Source: Isoperla grammatica
Lineage: Eukaryota > Arthropoda > Insecta > Plecoptera > Perlodidae
Length of the DNA: 64,000 nt
Assembly: GCA_945910005.1 (NCBI GenBank)
Contig: OX246746.1
Span: 22,395,095-22,459,094 of the forward strand
Reading direction: 5' to 3'
A program made the translations under genes and the position numbers. Below the pieces are notes generated by a model, which ran no database searches, was not told the origin of the DNA, and saw only the letters and a program-made list of their open reading frames with translations. This document shows, in pieces, positions 1-11,242 of this stretch. The stretch's first letter is position 1. Each line of letters opens with the position of its first letter.

Positions 1-2620
1 CTTATGAACGTGAACGTCGCCAGGATGAGCGGGAAACTTATGAACGTGAGCGTCGCCAGGATGAGCGGGAACTTCTGAACGCGAGCGTCGCCAGGATGAG
101 CGGGAAACTTATGAACGTGAGCGACGCCAGGATGAGTGGCAACTTCTGAACGTGAGCGTCGCCAGGATGAGCGGGAACTTCTGAACGTGAGCGTCGGTAG
201 GATGAGTGGGAGACTTCTGAACGTGAGCGTCGCAAGGATGAGCGGGAACTTCTGAACGTGAGCGTCGCCAGGATGAGGGGAAACTTCTGAACGTGAGCGT
301 CGCCAGGATGAGCGGGAAACTTCTGAACGTGAGCGTCGCCAGGATGAGCAGTAAACTTATGAACGTGAGCGTCGCCAGGATGAGCAGTAAACTTATGAAC
401 GTGAGCGTCGCCAGGATGAGCAGTAAACTTATGAACGTGAGCGTCGCCAGGATGAGCGGGAAACTTCTGAACGTGAGCGTTGCCAGGATGGGCGTGAACT
501 TATGAACGTGAGCGTCGCCGAGTGAGCGGGAAACTTCTGAACGTGAGCGTCGCCAGGATGAGCGGGAACTTCTGAACGTGAGCGTCGCCAGGATGAGGGG
601 AAACTTCTGAACGTGAGCGTCGCCAGGATGAGCGGGAACTTATGAACGTGAGCGTCGCCAAGATGAGCGGGAAACTTATGAACGTGAGCGTCGCCAGGAT
701 GAGCGGGAACTTCTGAACGCGAGCGTCGCCAGGATGAGCGGGAAACTTATGAACGTGAGCGACGCCAGGATGAGTGGCAACTTCTGAACGTGAGCGTCGC
801 CAGGATGAGCGGGAACTTCTGAACGTGAGCGTCGGTAGGATGAGTGGGAGACTTCTGAACGTGAGCGTCGCAAGGATGAGCGGGAACTTCTGAACGTGAG
901 CGTCGCCAGGATGAGGGGAAACTTCTGAACGTGAGCGTCGCCAGGATGAGCGGGAAACTTCTGAACGTGAGCGTCGCCAAGATGAGCGGGAAACTTATGA
1001 ACGTGAGCGTCGCCAGGATGAGCGGGAACTTCTGAACGCGAGCGTCGCCAGGATGAGCGGGAAACTTATGAACGTGAGCGACGCCAGGATGAGTGGCAAC
1101 TTCTGAACGTGAGCGTCGCCAGGATGAGCGGGAACTTCTGAACGTGAGCGTCGGTAGGATGAGTGGGAGACTTCTGAACGTGAGCGTCGCAAGGATGAGC
1201 GGGAACTTCTGAACGTGAGCGTCGCCAGGATGAGGGGAAACTTCTGAACGTGAGCGTCGCCAGGATGAGCGGGAAACTTCTGAACGTGAGCGTCGCCAGG
1301 ATGAGCAGTAAACTTATGAACGTGAGCGTCGCTAGGATGAGCAGTAAACTTATGAACGTGAGCGTCGCCAGGATGAGCGGGAAACTTCTGAACGTGAGCG
1401 TCGCCAGGATGAGCGGGAAACATATTAACGTGAGCGTCGCCAGGATGAGCAGGAAACTTCTGAACGTGAGCGTTGCCAGGATGGGCGTGAACTTATGAAC
1501 GTGAGCGTCGCCGAGTGAGCGGGAAACTTCTGAACGTGAGCGTCGCCAGGATGAGCGGGAACTTCTGAACGTGAGCGTCGCCAGGATGAGGGGAAACTTC
1601 TGAACGTGAGCGTCGCCAGGATGAGCGGGAACTTATGAACGTGAGCGTCGCCAAGATGAGCGGGAAACTTATGAACGTGAGCGTCGCCAAGATGAGCGGG
1701 AACTTATGAACGTGAGCGTCGCCAGGATGAGCGGGAAACTTATGAACGTGAGCGTCGCCAGGATGAGCGGGAACTTCTGAACGCGAGCGTCGCCAGGATG
1801 AGCGGGAAACTTATGAACGTGAACGTCGCCAGGATGAGCGGGAAACTTATGAACGTGAGCGTCGCCAAGATGAGCGGGAACTTATGAACGTGAGCGTCGC
1901 CAGGATGATCGGGAACTTCTGAACGTGAGCGTCGCCAGGATGAGCGGGAAACTTATGAACGTGAGCGTCGCCAGGATGAGCAGGAAACTTCTGAACGCGG
2001 GCGTCGCCAGGATGAGCAGGGAACTTCTGAACGTGAGCGTTGCCAGGATGAGCGGGAACTTCTGAACGTGAGCGTCGCCAGGATGAGCAGGAACTTCTGA
2101 ACGTGAGCGTCGCCAGGATGAGCAGGAAACTTCTGAACGCGGGCGTCGCCAGGATGAGCAGGGAACTTCTGAACGTGAGCGTCGCCAGGATGAGCGGGAA
2201 CTTCTGAACGTGAGCGTCGCCAGGATGAGCGGGAAACTTCTGAACGTGAGCGTCGCCAGGATGAGCGGGAGACTTCTGAACGTGAGCGTCGCCAGGATGA
2301 GCGGGAAACTTCTGAACGTGAGCGTCGCCAGAATGAGCGGGAACTTCTGAACGTGAGCGTCGCCAGGATGAGCGGGAAACTGCTGAACGTGGGCGTCATC
2401 AGGATGAGCGGGAAACTTCTGAACGTGAGCGTCGCCAGGATGAGCAGGAACTTCTGAACGTGAGCGTCGCCAGGATGAGCGGGAACTTCTGAACGTGAGC
2501 GTCACCAGGATTGTCGGGAAACTGCTGAACGCGGGCGTCGTCAGGATGAGCGGGAACTTCTGAACGCGGGCGTCGCCAGGATGAGCGGGACACTTATCAA
2601 CACGAGCGTCGTCGAGCAAG
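1..2620. repeat. 35/36-bp minisatellite with higher-order repeats
   Basis: About 74 head-to-tail copies of a 35- or 36-bp unit built around GAACGTGAGCGTCGCCAGGA and an AACTT(C/A)T spacer. Units differ mainly by GGGAACTT versus GGGAAACTT, which gives the one-base length change. Variant units recur in order: the marker GAGCGACGCC occurs at 119, 757 and 1075, offsets of 638 and 318 bp, so blocks of about 9 and 18 units have been copied together. The array is GC- and CpG-rich in an AT-rich neighbourhood. It runs off the left edge and decays at about 2.6 kb. Open frames on both strands exist only because 36 is a multiple of three. Confidence 0.97.
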
Positions 2621-2835
2621 AAACACAGGATAAACGTAAACCCATCACGAGAAATGATAGGTGAGTTTAACAGGAACCGTAAACATTTCCAGTTAAAAAT
2701 TTTCATTTTTTAATTATATCTCAAGATTGAAACACAAAATCGAAAATCTGAGAAACCATAGCGCTGTGGTTTGGTAAGCCCTTCAGACTGAATGATAAAT
2801 GTATTTAACGTTATAATCAGTATCACTGTGATAAC

Positions 2836-3970
2836 CAGGGCCGTCTTAACATGTCTTTTGCACATAGGCCCGAATACAAATGCCGCCCGCCCCCCCTCTA
2901 AAAACTCAACGGCAACAATAACAACAACACCATTACAAACTTTGTATACGATGATGGGGATGGGCAATAAGAACACATTTTTATTTATTTATGCTAAATA
3001 TATTTGTCACTCACCAGTCTCCATCGCCGAGCCTGCAATCTCACAAAGGTTTCATCCTGGATGTGTTTCTGACAAATCGTTCAATGACTGTGTCAAAGCA
3101 TATAGTTTTTGTTAGCTCACATTCAATGGACAACATTGATATGGCGACCAGTCTCTCGTTTCCCTTTAGCGCGTTTCTTATACTGGGCTCCACTTAATCG
3201 AACTTTACAATAACGAACGTGGCAAAATTAGTAATATAGTTTATTGTACTTCACTACTGTCATACTATTAAGCCACATTAACACACGTGATGAAGAGTTA
3301 CAGAAAAACTTACATTTTATAGCACACGCCTACCTAGTAGCATACGTCAGTTTAGCACACGAATAATCACTACAAAAGTGCAGAGAATTGAACCTTCCCA
3401 TACAAAGTTGAAAACTTGACTGATTTCAAAACTCCAGAAGAAGCATTTTGTTTACAGATTTACTTGCGGGATAGTGCATTGTGGTTTGATGCGGCACAGA
3501 CTCAGAAATAGTTTGTTGGACTGAACGCTTTTGTAATTTGTAACATCTCAAGATAAAAGCATGTTTTGGCTTAATAAGTCTCCACATGCTGCTACAAAGA
3601 ACACTACAATACTTTTTCAAAATGAATAGCCAGATTTTAGGAAAGGTCAGGCAAAATCTCCATTCGGCTTATTATTCCACCAGCCATTTCTAAACACTGC
3701 ACCCAACTCTCTTATCCGAATTAGACATCGTCAACCATAAACAGGGCATAGGAATATACAAGTCATTTTTCGTGAACGCTCAGGTGAGAAATTGAGATAT
3801 TGCATTGGCTATGACATTTTGTGTTCGAAGCAAGTAAAATATTAACGATTTGGACTTCTTGAATATCAATCCATTGGTTGATAACATACAAATTTCCAAT
3901 AAATTTGCCGCCCCTGGAAAGTGCCGCCCTAGGCCCGGGCCTCGTGTGCCTATGGGGTAAGGTGGGCCTG
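2836..3970. mobile_element. hAT-superfamily DNA transposon, decayed
   Basis: The element begins CAGGGCCGTCTTAAC and ends with the near-complement GTAAGGTGGGCCTG. It is flanked on both sides by GTGATAAC (2828-2835 and 3971-3978), a perfect 8-bp target-site duplication, the hallmark of hAT insertion. At 1135 bp it is too short for a full transposase, but a C-terminal transposase remnant lies inside on the minus strand. It is inserted in the loop of the inverted-repeat element, so it is younger than that element. Confidence 0.88.
3041..3193 (-). pseudogene. hAT transposase C-terminal (dimerisation region) remnant
   Basis: The minus strand reads about 50 codons containing NERLVAISMLSIECELTK and FDTVIERFV before a TGA stop. 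This resembles the conserved end of hAT transposases related to the ZMYM/TTF-type zinc-finger proteins, where a Leu-Ser-Ile-Glu helix is followed by an F-D-x-V-I-x-x-F motif. A TAA lies directly upstream, so only this fragment is open. It sits inside the element defined by hAT termini, which supports the assignment. The superfamily is likely; the clade is inferred from motif resemblance only. Confidence 0.6.
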
Positions 3971-4015
3971 GTGATAACGTTTCCTTAGTAATTTAAGGAA
4001 ATCGTTATCACAATC

Positions 4016-4142
4016 ATATTATTATTATTTATTGTGGTTTACCATACCCAGATCGGGTATGGAAGGCTACTGTAGGGCTGCTAGACCCTCTCCAGCCTGT
4101 ATTACAATGTATTATCTTAAATTAAACAGAAAATTACAATAA
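4016..4142 (-). mobile_element. LINE 3' tail with (AAT)n end
   Basis: Read on the minus strand this is a short non-coding stretch ending in AATAAATAATAATAAT, the usual simple-repeat 3' end of a target-primed retrotransposon. It separates the right arm of the inverted-repeat element from its loop, so it is a second, independent insertion. It is 5'-truncated with no coding sequence, so the clade cannot be called. Confidence 0.5.
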
Positions 4143-4300
4143 TCACAGTCATACTGAGTAGAACGTTAAATACATTTATCATTCAGTCCGTGGGGCTTAC
4201 CAAACCACAGCGCTATGGTTTCTCAGATTTTCGATTTTGTGTTTCAATCTTGAGATATAATTAAAAAATGAAAGTTTTCTGCGGTTTTGACGTAGAGGTA

Positions 4301-5317
4301 TCCTTCGCTCTTAACTATTTGTGTTTGGAGCATTGATTAATGGGTGGCGTACAACAAACGACAACACTGCAGCGCTTCGAGCGTTCCGGCCACTGAGCTC
4401 TGCCTGCTAGAAGTCACCGAAAACCTATCTAGAAGCCAATGCACTAATATTATTGGGAAAATATCCATCGATTCCAAAGAAGTCAAATAGTCTTTCCAAC
4501 GACTTAGAAATTCTTATTGTTGAAAGTTGTGTCTTGTGTATCCAGTGTTCAGTGAGCTTTGGCCGGATCGCTTGCAACGCTCTCCGTGCACTTGTTACGC
4601 CTCCCCGAACCTGGTGGATTATTTAATCAATCCTATGCAATCAAAATGTATGAATAGGAATATTTTATAAAATAAATAATTAACGTGCCTTAATTCCTTG
4701 TGAACCTTTACATCAAAGTGGCGGGTTCGATACCCGTTACGACAATATACTGGCTCAAGGCTTTCCTCAGATAGACTGGTCGAGCTTTTAAAACTAACCG
4801 AAACAAACAGTGTTTTTAGTAATATCTTGACAGTACTACACAAAGTGATAAAAAATCAAAATGTTGCTTTGTTTGCACATAACTAAATTAAATAATGGAT
4901 TTAGAAAGTTTTCTTATTTTAATCCTTACATTTTGTCTTAAGTTAATAAAAGGAGTTTGGAATTCAAAAGGTAAAATGCATTAATAATTGTTAAACATCT
5001 TTTTTTTAATTTGTTAACCTGGTCTGGGTCTGCCCCCCCCCCCCCCCCCCAAAAAACGAGTTACCCACACACATTCCAATAACAAAATGTGTTTTGCTTC
5101 CAGATAATCGCTGATCTGACTTGAGGTTTTGCCGAGGTTTACCCAGTCACCGCCACCACCGCTCTATATCGGCCCTCGGACATCCTCCCTTGGCTTCAAC
5201 AATAGCCCGTTACATTGACTCCACACGCCACAGAGAGAGTACAATGTAACTATTGTAATCTATCGCAAATATACACAATATGGGAGTGATAATGATGGGT
5301 TTTGTATTTGTTAGGCC
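4301..5317. other. No gene seen; poly-C run
   Basis: I see no supported gene or element here. A run of 18 C lies at 5033-5050. Short open frames lack splice sites or recognisable motifs. Confidence 0.6.
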
Positions 5318-5462
5318 CAGTATTACGAAGACCCGCCAAATATTTAGTCCGCGGGACTAAAACTTGTTTTCTTAACGAAAACAACGCTTATGATTGTTGC
5401 TTGCCATGGTGAAGACAATTTGGCATTAGACTAATATTATTGGCGGGTCGTTATAATACCTG
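5318..5462. mobile_element. Small MITE with terminal inverted repeats
   Basis: The left end CAGTATTACGAAGACCCGCC has its complement at the right end (GGCGGGTCGTTATAATACTG-like), enclosing a ~145-bp core with TTGCCATGGTGAAGACAA. A similar core, TTGCCATGGTGAAAACAA, is in the element at 29118-29254, so the two are probably one family. Confidence 0.6.
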
Positions 5463-6302
5463 TATCCTGTAAGCAATCCCTTATCTGTGCTGTAAGCCTT
5501 GTCCCCTCCATTTCCTTGACACCAGCGGAAGATATGGGCTGCGTACCAACTTTGACTGCGTTCACTGTGGCTGTGACTGGTGGTGGGGGTAACCCAGTCA
5601 ACGCAGTGAACGCAGCAGCTGGTACGGGCTGCAGTCACAGTCACAGCGAAAGAAATTCGCGGTAAAATTATTAACCACGCCTCCCTTCGTCTGACGTGTT
5701 CCGACCACGTCAGACCGATGCCGCCAATGTCACGCTGTCACTTTCAAACGTCCTTGAGAGTGCGAATTGTCAAGCGGGTGGTTTTTGTTATTTGAATAGA
5801 ATGCATTGGAGGTCACTTGCTTTTAAACTGTGCATTCTTCCTGGTGACAAGCTTGATGTTTACAACCTTGCACAGTGAGCGGGAAAAAGCTTTCCTTTGT
5901 GGAGTCCTCTTTAGCGGTGTGTATTTTGGATTGAGACGAACTTTAGAACTTAAGTCTGGCAGGGTTGGTAAGCAACAAGTAATGCGCTACTTTCAAGTCC
6001 CTAGCAACAAACAGTAGTGGATACATTGATTGATTGATATTTGGGCTTAACGTCTCATATTTTTTAACTTGCTTATCGAGACGATGAGTGGGTGAAATAT
6101 GTAAATGGAGCGGGGTAAGGGCCTATACATAACCCCACGGGGTTTCGCTGCAATTAATTTACAGCAAATATGAAACTCAAAGATAGACAAACACAACAGG
6201 GTATATAAAAAAAGTCATTTTATTTGTCTATAAAATGTTTTTAACAATGGAAAGTAATGAAGTTTATATATACAAATAGCTTAAAATATACATGTTTAAA
6301 AT

Positions 6303-6606
6303 ACAACGAATAATGATCATACATAATAATGTGCCCCTAAAGTCAAAAATCCAGATCTATCAAGCAATTGTTGCTCCTATCATAGATTATTGCAGTTCCA
6401 TACTATTTATGTTAAATAAAAATGAGATAGAGATACTTCAGAAAATTCAAAACAAGCTATGAGAAGTATTCTGCGAGTAAACAGAGAAACATCTATAACC
6501 AAGATGTGTGAAGCACTATGTTGGCAAACAATAAAGGAGCGAATACTGCTAAATACATTATGCCTCATAAATAAAATATCTCATGGAAAGGCACCAAATT
6601 ACTTAA
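6303..6606 (+). pseudogene. LINE reverse-transcriptase C-terminus, left part
   Basis: The plus strand encodes a CR1/Jockey-like RT tail: YQAIVAPIIDYCSSILF, then IEILQKIQNK, then (after a one-base deletion near 6460) AMRSILRVNRETSITKMCE and ISHGKAPNYL. The reading is interrupted at 6606 by the piggyBac insertion and resumes after it. The frameshift shows that this LINE copy is dead. The order bulky-aliphatic-P-IIDYC, then Q-K-x-Q-N-K, is typical of LINE RT C-terminal regions. Confidence 0.82.
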
Positions 6607-9279
6607 CCCTTTGAGGCTAAGTGGTTTCATGGTGTAACCACGATTAATCTATTTTTTTTCATTGAGTCCCAGTGGTCACAGAATGAAACCACGCCGACAG
6701 CGCGTGGCATGTGGTGCTATCTGACAGCGGAAAAGTGTACTATGGCCGAGTCACTGTTGAAACTGCGGTATTCATACTATTGCCAGTCTGGCGTGTATCT
6801 CGGTTTGTTTACAAAAATGAATTTTCGTTTTTAGTAATTCTAAGTGACATCCCGAGTTACCAAGGTATGTGACCTATCAATTAGTTGTAATTACTGTATA
6901 TTATAGATAGTTATAACAAATTTGATATGTTTTGCTGATATTTGTGATTTGTAAGTAAGATAATATGGGTGGTTTCGATTGTAGCCACTAGGCCTACTAG
7001 GTCCAAGTATTTTGAGGTTATGTCAACTTTCAAAATCAACTATTTGACGCTGAAAATGAGACAAGCGTATGTATTGAACCTTTATTTTTAATTTCTAGGC
7101 GTTATAAAATGGATTCTCATATGATTCGGAATATACTAGAAGAAATACCTAGTGGGGACGACTCTTGTCTCGAGGAATCAGATTCGGATGAAGATGTAGG
7201 CCTAGAGCCACGTGGGGGTATAGACCAGATTCCTCAGAATGTAATCAGTGATCATGAAGATGAACTTGAGTCTTATGACTGTAGTAGCAGTGGTGATAGA
7301 CCTAGGCCTACGAGGCCAATCTTGGTTGTGCCAGATAGTGATATTGATGATAGTGAATTAGGAAGTGAAGAAGAAAGCGAAGTAGAGAGTGAAGTTGAGA
7401 GTGATGACGACGTTCCACTCGCAGTACGTGTCAATAGGCAAGGTATTGTTTGGCAGAAAACATCACGTCCTGTTTATTTACACCCATTTCGTGAAGTTAG
7501 CGGTCCGTGTATCGATGACTCGGTGGAAACTCCCGTTGATGTGTTCTTGTGCCTCGTTCCCGATGATTTGTTGCAGCACATTGTATTCCAAACAAATCTC
7601 TATGCAAATCAGGAGTATCTAAAGACCGGAAAACCTTTTACTCCTACAAATGCTCAAGAAATTAAATTTTTTCTTGCAATTAATATTTTGATGGGAGTGA
7701 AACCATTACCAAGCTATAAGGATTATTGGTCAAATCATACAGAGCTCCGGGACAGTTACATTACATCTTTGATGTCTAGAAATCGGTTCAGCTGGATTCT
7801 TAGCCATCTTCACTTGAACGACAACAGTTTGCAACCACAACGGGGGGAAGATGGTTTTGATAAACTATACAAAGTGCGTCCCTTCTTGAATAAACTTTCC
7901 TCTACGTACAAAAGCTGTTATAAACCTAGTCGGAACCAATCCATTGATGAATCAATGATCAAATTCAAAGGTCGTTCCAGTCTGCGTCAATATATGCCTC
8001 AAAAACCTATCAAACGTGGGTATAAGGTGTGGGTACGGGCGGATGAAAGCGGCTTCGTATGCGAGTTTCAGATATATACTGGGAAAGTGGATGATGCAAC
8101 TGAGAAGCGTTTGGGTGCCAGAGTGATAAAAGACCTCACCTCTTCACTACATGGTAAGTGGCACCATGTATGTTTCGATAACTTCTTTGCGTCAGTCGAC
8201 ATTATGGCATTTTTGCAAGAGAAAAGGATGTACGCATGCTGTACTGTCCGCAAATCGAGTCGCGGAATCGCCAAAGACCTAGTTGATGATAAAAAATTAA
8301 AAAGAGGAGATATGGATTGGAGGGCGACTACAACTGGTCTATTGACGCTCAAATGGAAAGATAAAAAGGGCATTCTGTTTCTCTCTAACTACCACAACCC
8401 AAACGACCTAACAACAGTAAACCGGAAAAGTAAAACGGGAGAAACTGAGGCAATACCATGCCCTACACTAGTACGTGACTACAATGCAATGATGGGCTTT
8501 GTTGACAAAGCAGATCAGCTAAAATCGTACTATGAAGTAGACCGGAAAAGCAAAAAATGGTGGCTAAGGATTTTTTGGCATTTTGTAGATATCTCAATCG
8601 ATAACGCATTTATCATTTTCAAAGAACGGAGCGAAGGAAAAGTGATGACGTTAAAAATGTTCCGGTGTGCGGTAGTAACCGGACTAGTGGGGGCAGGGGC
8701 AGTGATTATATCCCCTCGCAATAGAAAATCGCTTCAAAAAGATAATCAGCAATACAAAAAGCACGTGCCATTAGAGAGGCGATTAGATAAAGCGGCTCAC
8801 ATGCCTGTTCGTGGAACATCGCGGCGATGTGCCCATTGTAGTAGTAAGGCCAAACCTCATCGCTCAAGGTGGGGATGCACTATCTGCAAAGTGGCCCTTT
8901 GTGCCAGTCTTACCAAAAACTGTTTTGCCGCCTACCATGGCACTGAAGTGTGAAACACCTTAGGCCTGCATGATAATTACTAGATAGTAGATACTAGAAC
9001 TAAAAACTTAATTCAACTCTACTTGAACTTTACTGAAGTAAAACAAACTTTGAATCTTGTTTATTAATCACAATACCTGTATCATTCAAGAATTAACATT
9101 AAGTAGCTTAGGTACTGTTGAGCCCTAGTGGTTTCATGTAAGTACCACCCGTTTTTTGCATAGAATTGTGCCTAAAAAAATTTTTTTTTCTTTGTAAATT
9201 GTTTCAATATGTCTAAAATAAATAAAAAATCTTATGAAACAAAAAAAATCTGCTGTCTCAAAATTTGGGCCTCAAAGGG
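6607..9279 (+). mobile_element. piggyBac transposon, structurally complete
   Basis: TTAA at 6603-6606 and 9280-9283 flank an element whose ends are exact inverted repeats: CCCTTTGAGGC on the left and GCCTCAAAGGG on the right. Subterminal GTGGTTTCAT occurs near both ends (about 6621 and 9128). The 2673-bp body carries one long transposase frame with about 490 bp of 5' and 320 bp of 3' flank. Termini, target duplication and open transposase are all consistent with a recent, possibly autonomous copy. The insertion splits the C-terminal coding region of a LINE. Confidence 0.95.
7109..8953 (+). CDS. piggyBac transposase (PGBD4-like), 614 aa
   Basis: Catalyses cut-and-paste transposition at TTAA sites. 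An acidic, probably disordered N-terminus (residues 1-110, rich in Asp, Glu and Ser) precedes a DDE_Tnp_1_7-type core at roughly 125-490. Candidate catalytic aspartates are D280 in QSIDESMIKFKG, D357 in HVCFDNFFAS and D466 in GFVDKADQ. Their spacing (77 and 109 residues) is close to that of well-studied piggyBac enzymes. The C-terminus (about 570-610) is a Cys/His-rich finger of the CxxC...CxxC...C type, the usual end-binding domain. The start ATG is the first in the frame and the length is typical. No stop or frameshift is seen. It lies inside matching terminal repeats, so it is a transposon gene and not a domesticated host gene. Confidence 0.95.
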   Translation: MDSHMIRNILEEIPSGDDSCLEESDSDEDVGLEPRGGIDQIPQNVISDHEDELESYDCSSSGDRPRPTRPILVVPDSDIDDSELGSEEESEVESEVESDDDVPLAVRVNRQGIVWQKTSRPVYLHPFREVSGPCIDDSVETPVDVFLCLVPDDLLQHIVFQTNLYANQEYLKTGKPFTPTNAQEIKFFLAINILMGVKPLPSYKDYWSNHTELRDSYITSLMSRNRFSWILSHLHLNDNSLQPQRGEDGFDKLYKVRPFLNKLSSTYKSCYKPSRNQSIDESMIKFKGRSSLRQYMPQKPIKRGYKVWVRADESGFVCEFQIYTGKVDDATEKRLGARVIKDLTSSLHGKWHHVCFDNFFASVDIMAFLQEKRMYACCTVRKSSRGIAKDLVDDKKLKRGDMDWRATTTGLLTLKWKDKKGILFLSNYHNPNDLTTVNRKSKTGETEAIPCPTLVRDYNAMMGFVDKADQLKSYYEVDRKSKKWWLRIFWHFVDISIDNAFIIFKERSEGKVMTLKMFRCAVVTGLVGAGAVIISPRNRKSLQKDNQQYKKHVPLERRLDKAAHMPVRGTSRRCAHCSSKAKPHRSRWGCTICKVALCASLTKNCFAAYHGTEV

Positions 9280-9604
9280 TTAAGTAAGAAATTGATTTTG
9301 AACTCTGAAATACAAAAATATAACCTTCGAAATAAAACAAATATTTTTGTAAAAAGAATAAACAGTGGATTTGGAGAAAAATCAATTTTTATAAGAGATA
9401 TAAATATATTTAATCGTGTACCACAAAACATAAGGGATATTAAGGATAGTTATAAATTTAGAAGAGAATGTTGGACCTGGATTAAAGAATGTAAATGTAA
9501 AATAATGTAACTATGTCTGTTCTTGTATATTTATGTACTTATGTAAATGAAAAATAGCATTTATGCTAATAATAAAGATACTACTACTACTACTACTACT
9601 ACTA
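9280..9604 (+). pseudogene. LINE C-terminus and 3' tail, right part
   Basis: Continuation of the LINE at 6303. Joining across the single TTAA gives an uninterrupted reading (GKAPNYL followed by SKKLILNSEIQKYNLRNK) that ends at 9510 after WTWIKECKCKIM. A short 3' UTR follows, with AATAAAG and an (ACT)n tail at 9580-9604. A microsatellite 3' end is usual for CR1-like and related LINEs. Confidence 0.85.
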
Positions 9605-10404
9605 TACACTGGCATAGTACATGGGTTAGGTGAATGAAGCCAATATATTGACTGGTAAGTTAAAAAACACTTAGGCTTTCGTGTATTTTCATTGACTTCC
9701 GTTAAATAAAGTTAAAAATAAAAAAAAACATATTATAGTGTAATCGTGCCTATTGTAGGAAGCTGACAAGCTTTCAAAATTTAATACTTATAGATTTTTT
9801 TTCAGTTATATAGTATAGTGTTAATTTGCAATACTACTTTCAATTATTTTGTGTAAACGTTTAAAAATTCCAAAATGCTGTTTTATTCTATATCTAAGAA
9901 ACAATTGATTTTAAAAATTATTATTCTCCATATATTTTACGGAACGATTCAATAATAAATTTGACAGACAAATATATCGGTGCACTGGCTTAAGAATCTT
10001 CGCTCTCTAGAATTAATTAGAGAAGTGAACAAATTGTAGATGGTAGAAATGTTAAAATTAAAAGGGGTAATTAAATTCCTTCAAATTGTCACTAGTTTAA
10101 AATGCCATCAGTTTAGTCGTAGATTATGTTCAAAATGTAAAATGCTTGTTTTCTTCTTCTTTGTATCTAGAATAATAACTGTTTCGTTGGATTTTTGTTT
10201 TTGATCCTGTTTCTTACGAATTTCTTCCAATTTTCCATGCATTTTATCACTTGATCCTTTCGGATCCACTAAGTTCACTGAATGACTCACTCATAGCTGA
10301 GGTAAGTCACGCCGACGTAGGATCACAGTATATAAATGTATCCAGTAGTTAAACTCGACCAATGTTCTTGCAACACATACATACGCACGCAGTTTCTATG
10401 CTAC
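9605..10404. other. AT-rich spacer, nothing recognised
   Basis: No coding frame with splice signals, RNA gene or inverted-repeat element is apparent in this ~800 bp. Confidence 0.6.
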
Positions 10405-10863
10405 GGCCTGTGAGGCCTTAGGAAATATAGGTAGACGGAGCAAGCCGATGCTAGCGACCGGCCGCGAGTGAGACCAACATTGAGACCACGTGATGTAGGG
10501 ACAGGATGCGCGGCAATTTAAAGCGTTTGCGTATGAACAGTACAAACAGTACATTGTTGTGTGAAGAAAAATGATCATTTTTAATTAGTGCAAATTAAAA
10601 ATATGTTAACTAAGATTAACAGTACCTTCACTAATCATTTCTGAGGAAATACAAATAATAATACATCCTTTGTCAAATGTCAAACGTATTTGCCGCGCAC
10701 TTAACACCATCTAGCGGCAAACCTGCGAACTTCTCGCTAAGAATGCAGTCTATCGCGGATTGGTCGAGAAGGCTTTGTCCCCACATCACGTGGTTTCAAT
10801 GATGGTCTCACTCGCGATGACGTCATACTCCGTCTACCTGTATTACTGGTCTAAGGTGAGGCC
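10405..10863. mobile_element. MITE-like element with imperfect terminal inverted repeats
   Basis: The left end contains CCTTAG and AGGTAGACGGAG, and CGCGAGTGAGACC further in. The right end carries the complements GTCTCACTCGCG, CTCCGTCTACCTGTATT and CTAAGGTGAGGCC. A central GCCGCGCACTTAA block also pairs with GCGCGGCAATTTAA. There is no coding sequence. The target duplication is unclear. Confidence 0.6.
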
Positions 10864-11181
10864 TATTCATAGTTTGACGTACGTCACATCTTTGCGCGTG
10901 GCGGCCACATTTGTGATCAAACTTTGACGTTGCCATGGAGAAACAATTGAAGGCAGTTGTGACGTAGAACACGGAAATTCTTAGTTCTTTAAAATTCAGT
11001 GTTTCTTATAAAATAAAATTGGTATGTCCTAGTTTTTAATTTTTAAATTTTTTTATGTTTATTCTAAATTAAGCTTACTTATCGAATTTGAATAGTATTT
11101 GCCAATGATCTAGGATTGGTCCTCATCAATTGTGTCGCAATCATGGCCGCTGTAACGTCACATGGGAACTATGAATAGCGG
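10861..11181. mobile_element. Short inverted-repeat element
   Basis: GCCTATTCATAGTTTGACG at the left end is complementary to CATGGGAACTATGAATAGCG at the right end, with TTGACGTTGCCATGG in the body. It is non-coding and abuts the preceding element. Confidence 0.5.
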
Positions 11182-11242
11182 TAAGTAGTGTCAACACTAG
11201 CCTATAGTAACCGCCACTTTTAATCGGAACCAAACCGAACTC

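Larger units (their letters stand above)
2693..4300. mobile_element. Long-inverted-repeat (MITE-like) element, interrupted
   Basis: About 130-140 bp at 2698-2835 are repeated in reverse complement at about 4145-4282; both arms contain TCTCAAGATTGAAACACAAA or its complement. The inner loop contains the hairpin GATAACG...CGTTATC near 3971-4010. The right arm extends further out than the left, whose outer end appears replaced by the minisatellite. A related copy lies at 11243-11503. Two later insertions split this copy: a hAT element and a LINE tail. No coding capacity of its own is visible. Confidence 0.8.

Noticed and set aside
38..1690. Arg/Ser-rich and Met-rich reading frames through the 5' minisatellite on both strands
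   Set aside because: They are by-products of a 36-bp period; 35-bp units break every frame and there are no splice or start signals.
8068..8721. Minus-strand frames opposite the piggyBac transposase
   Set aside because: They are antisense shadows of a conserved coding region, with no motifs of their own.
7109..8953. Domesticated PGBD-type host gene
   Set aside because: Matching terminal repeats and TTAA duplications are present, so it is a transposon copy.
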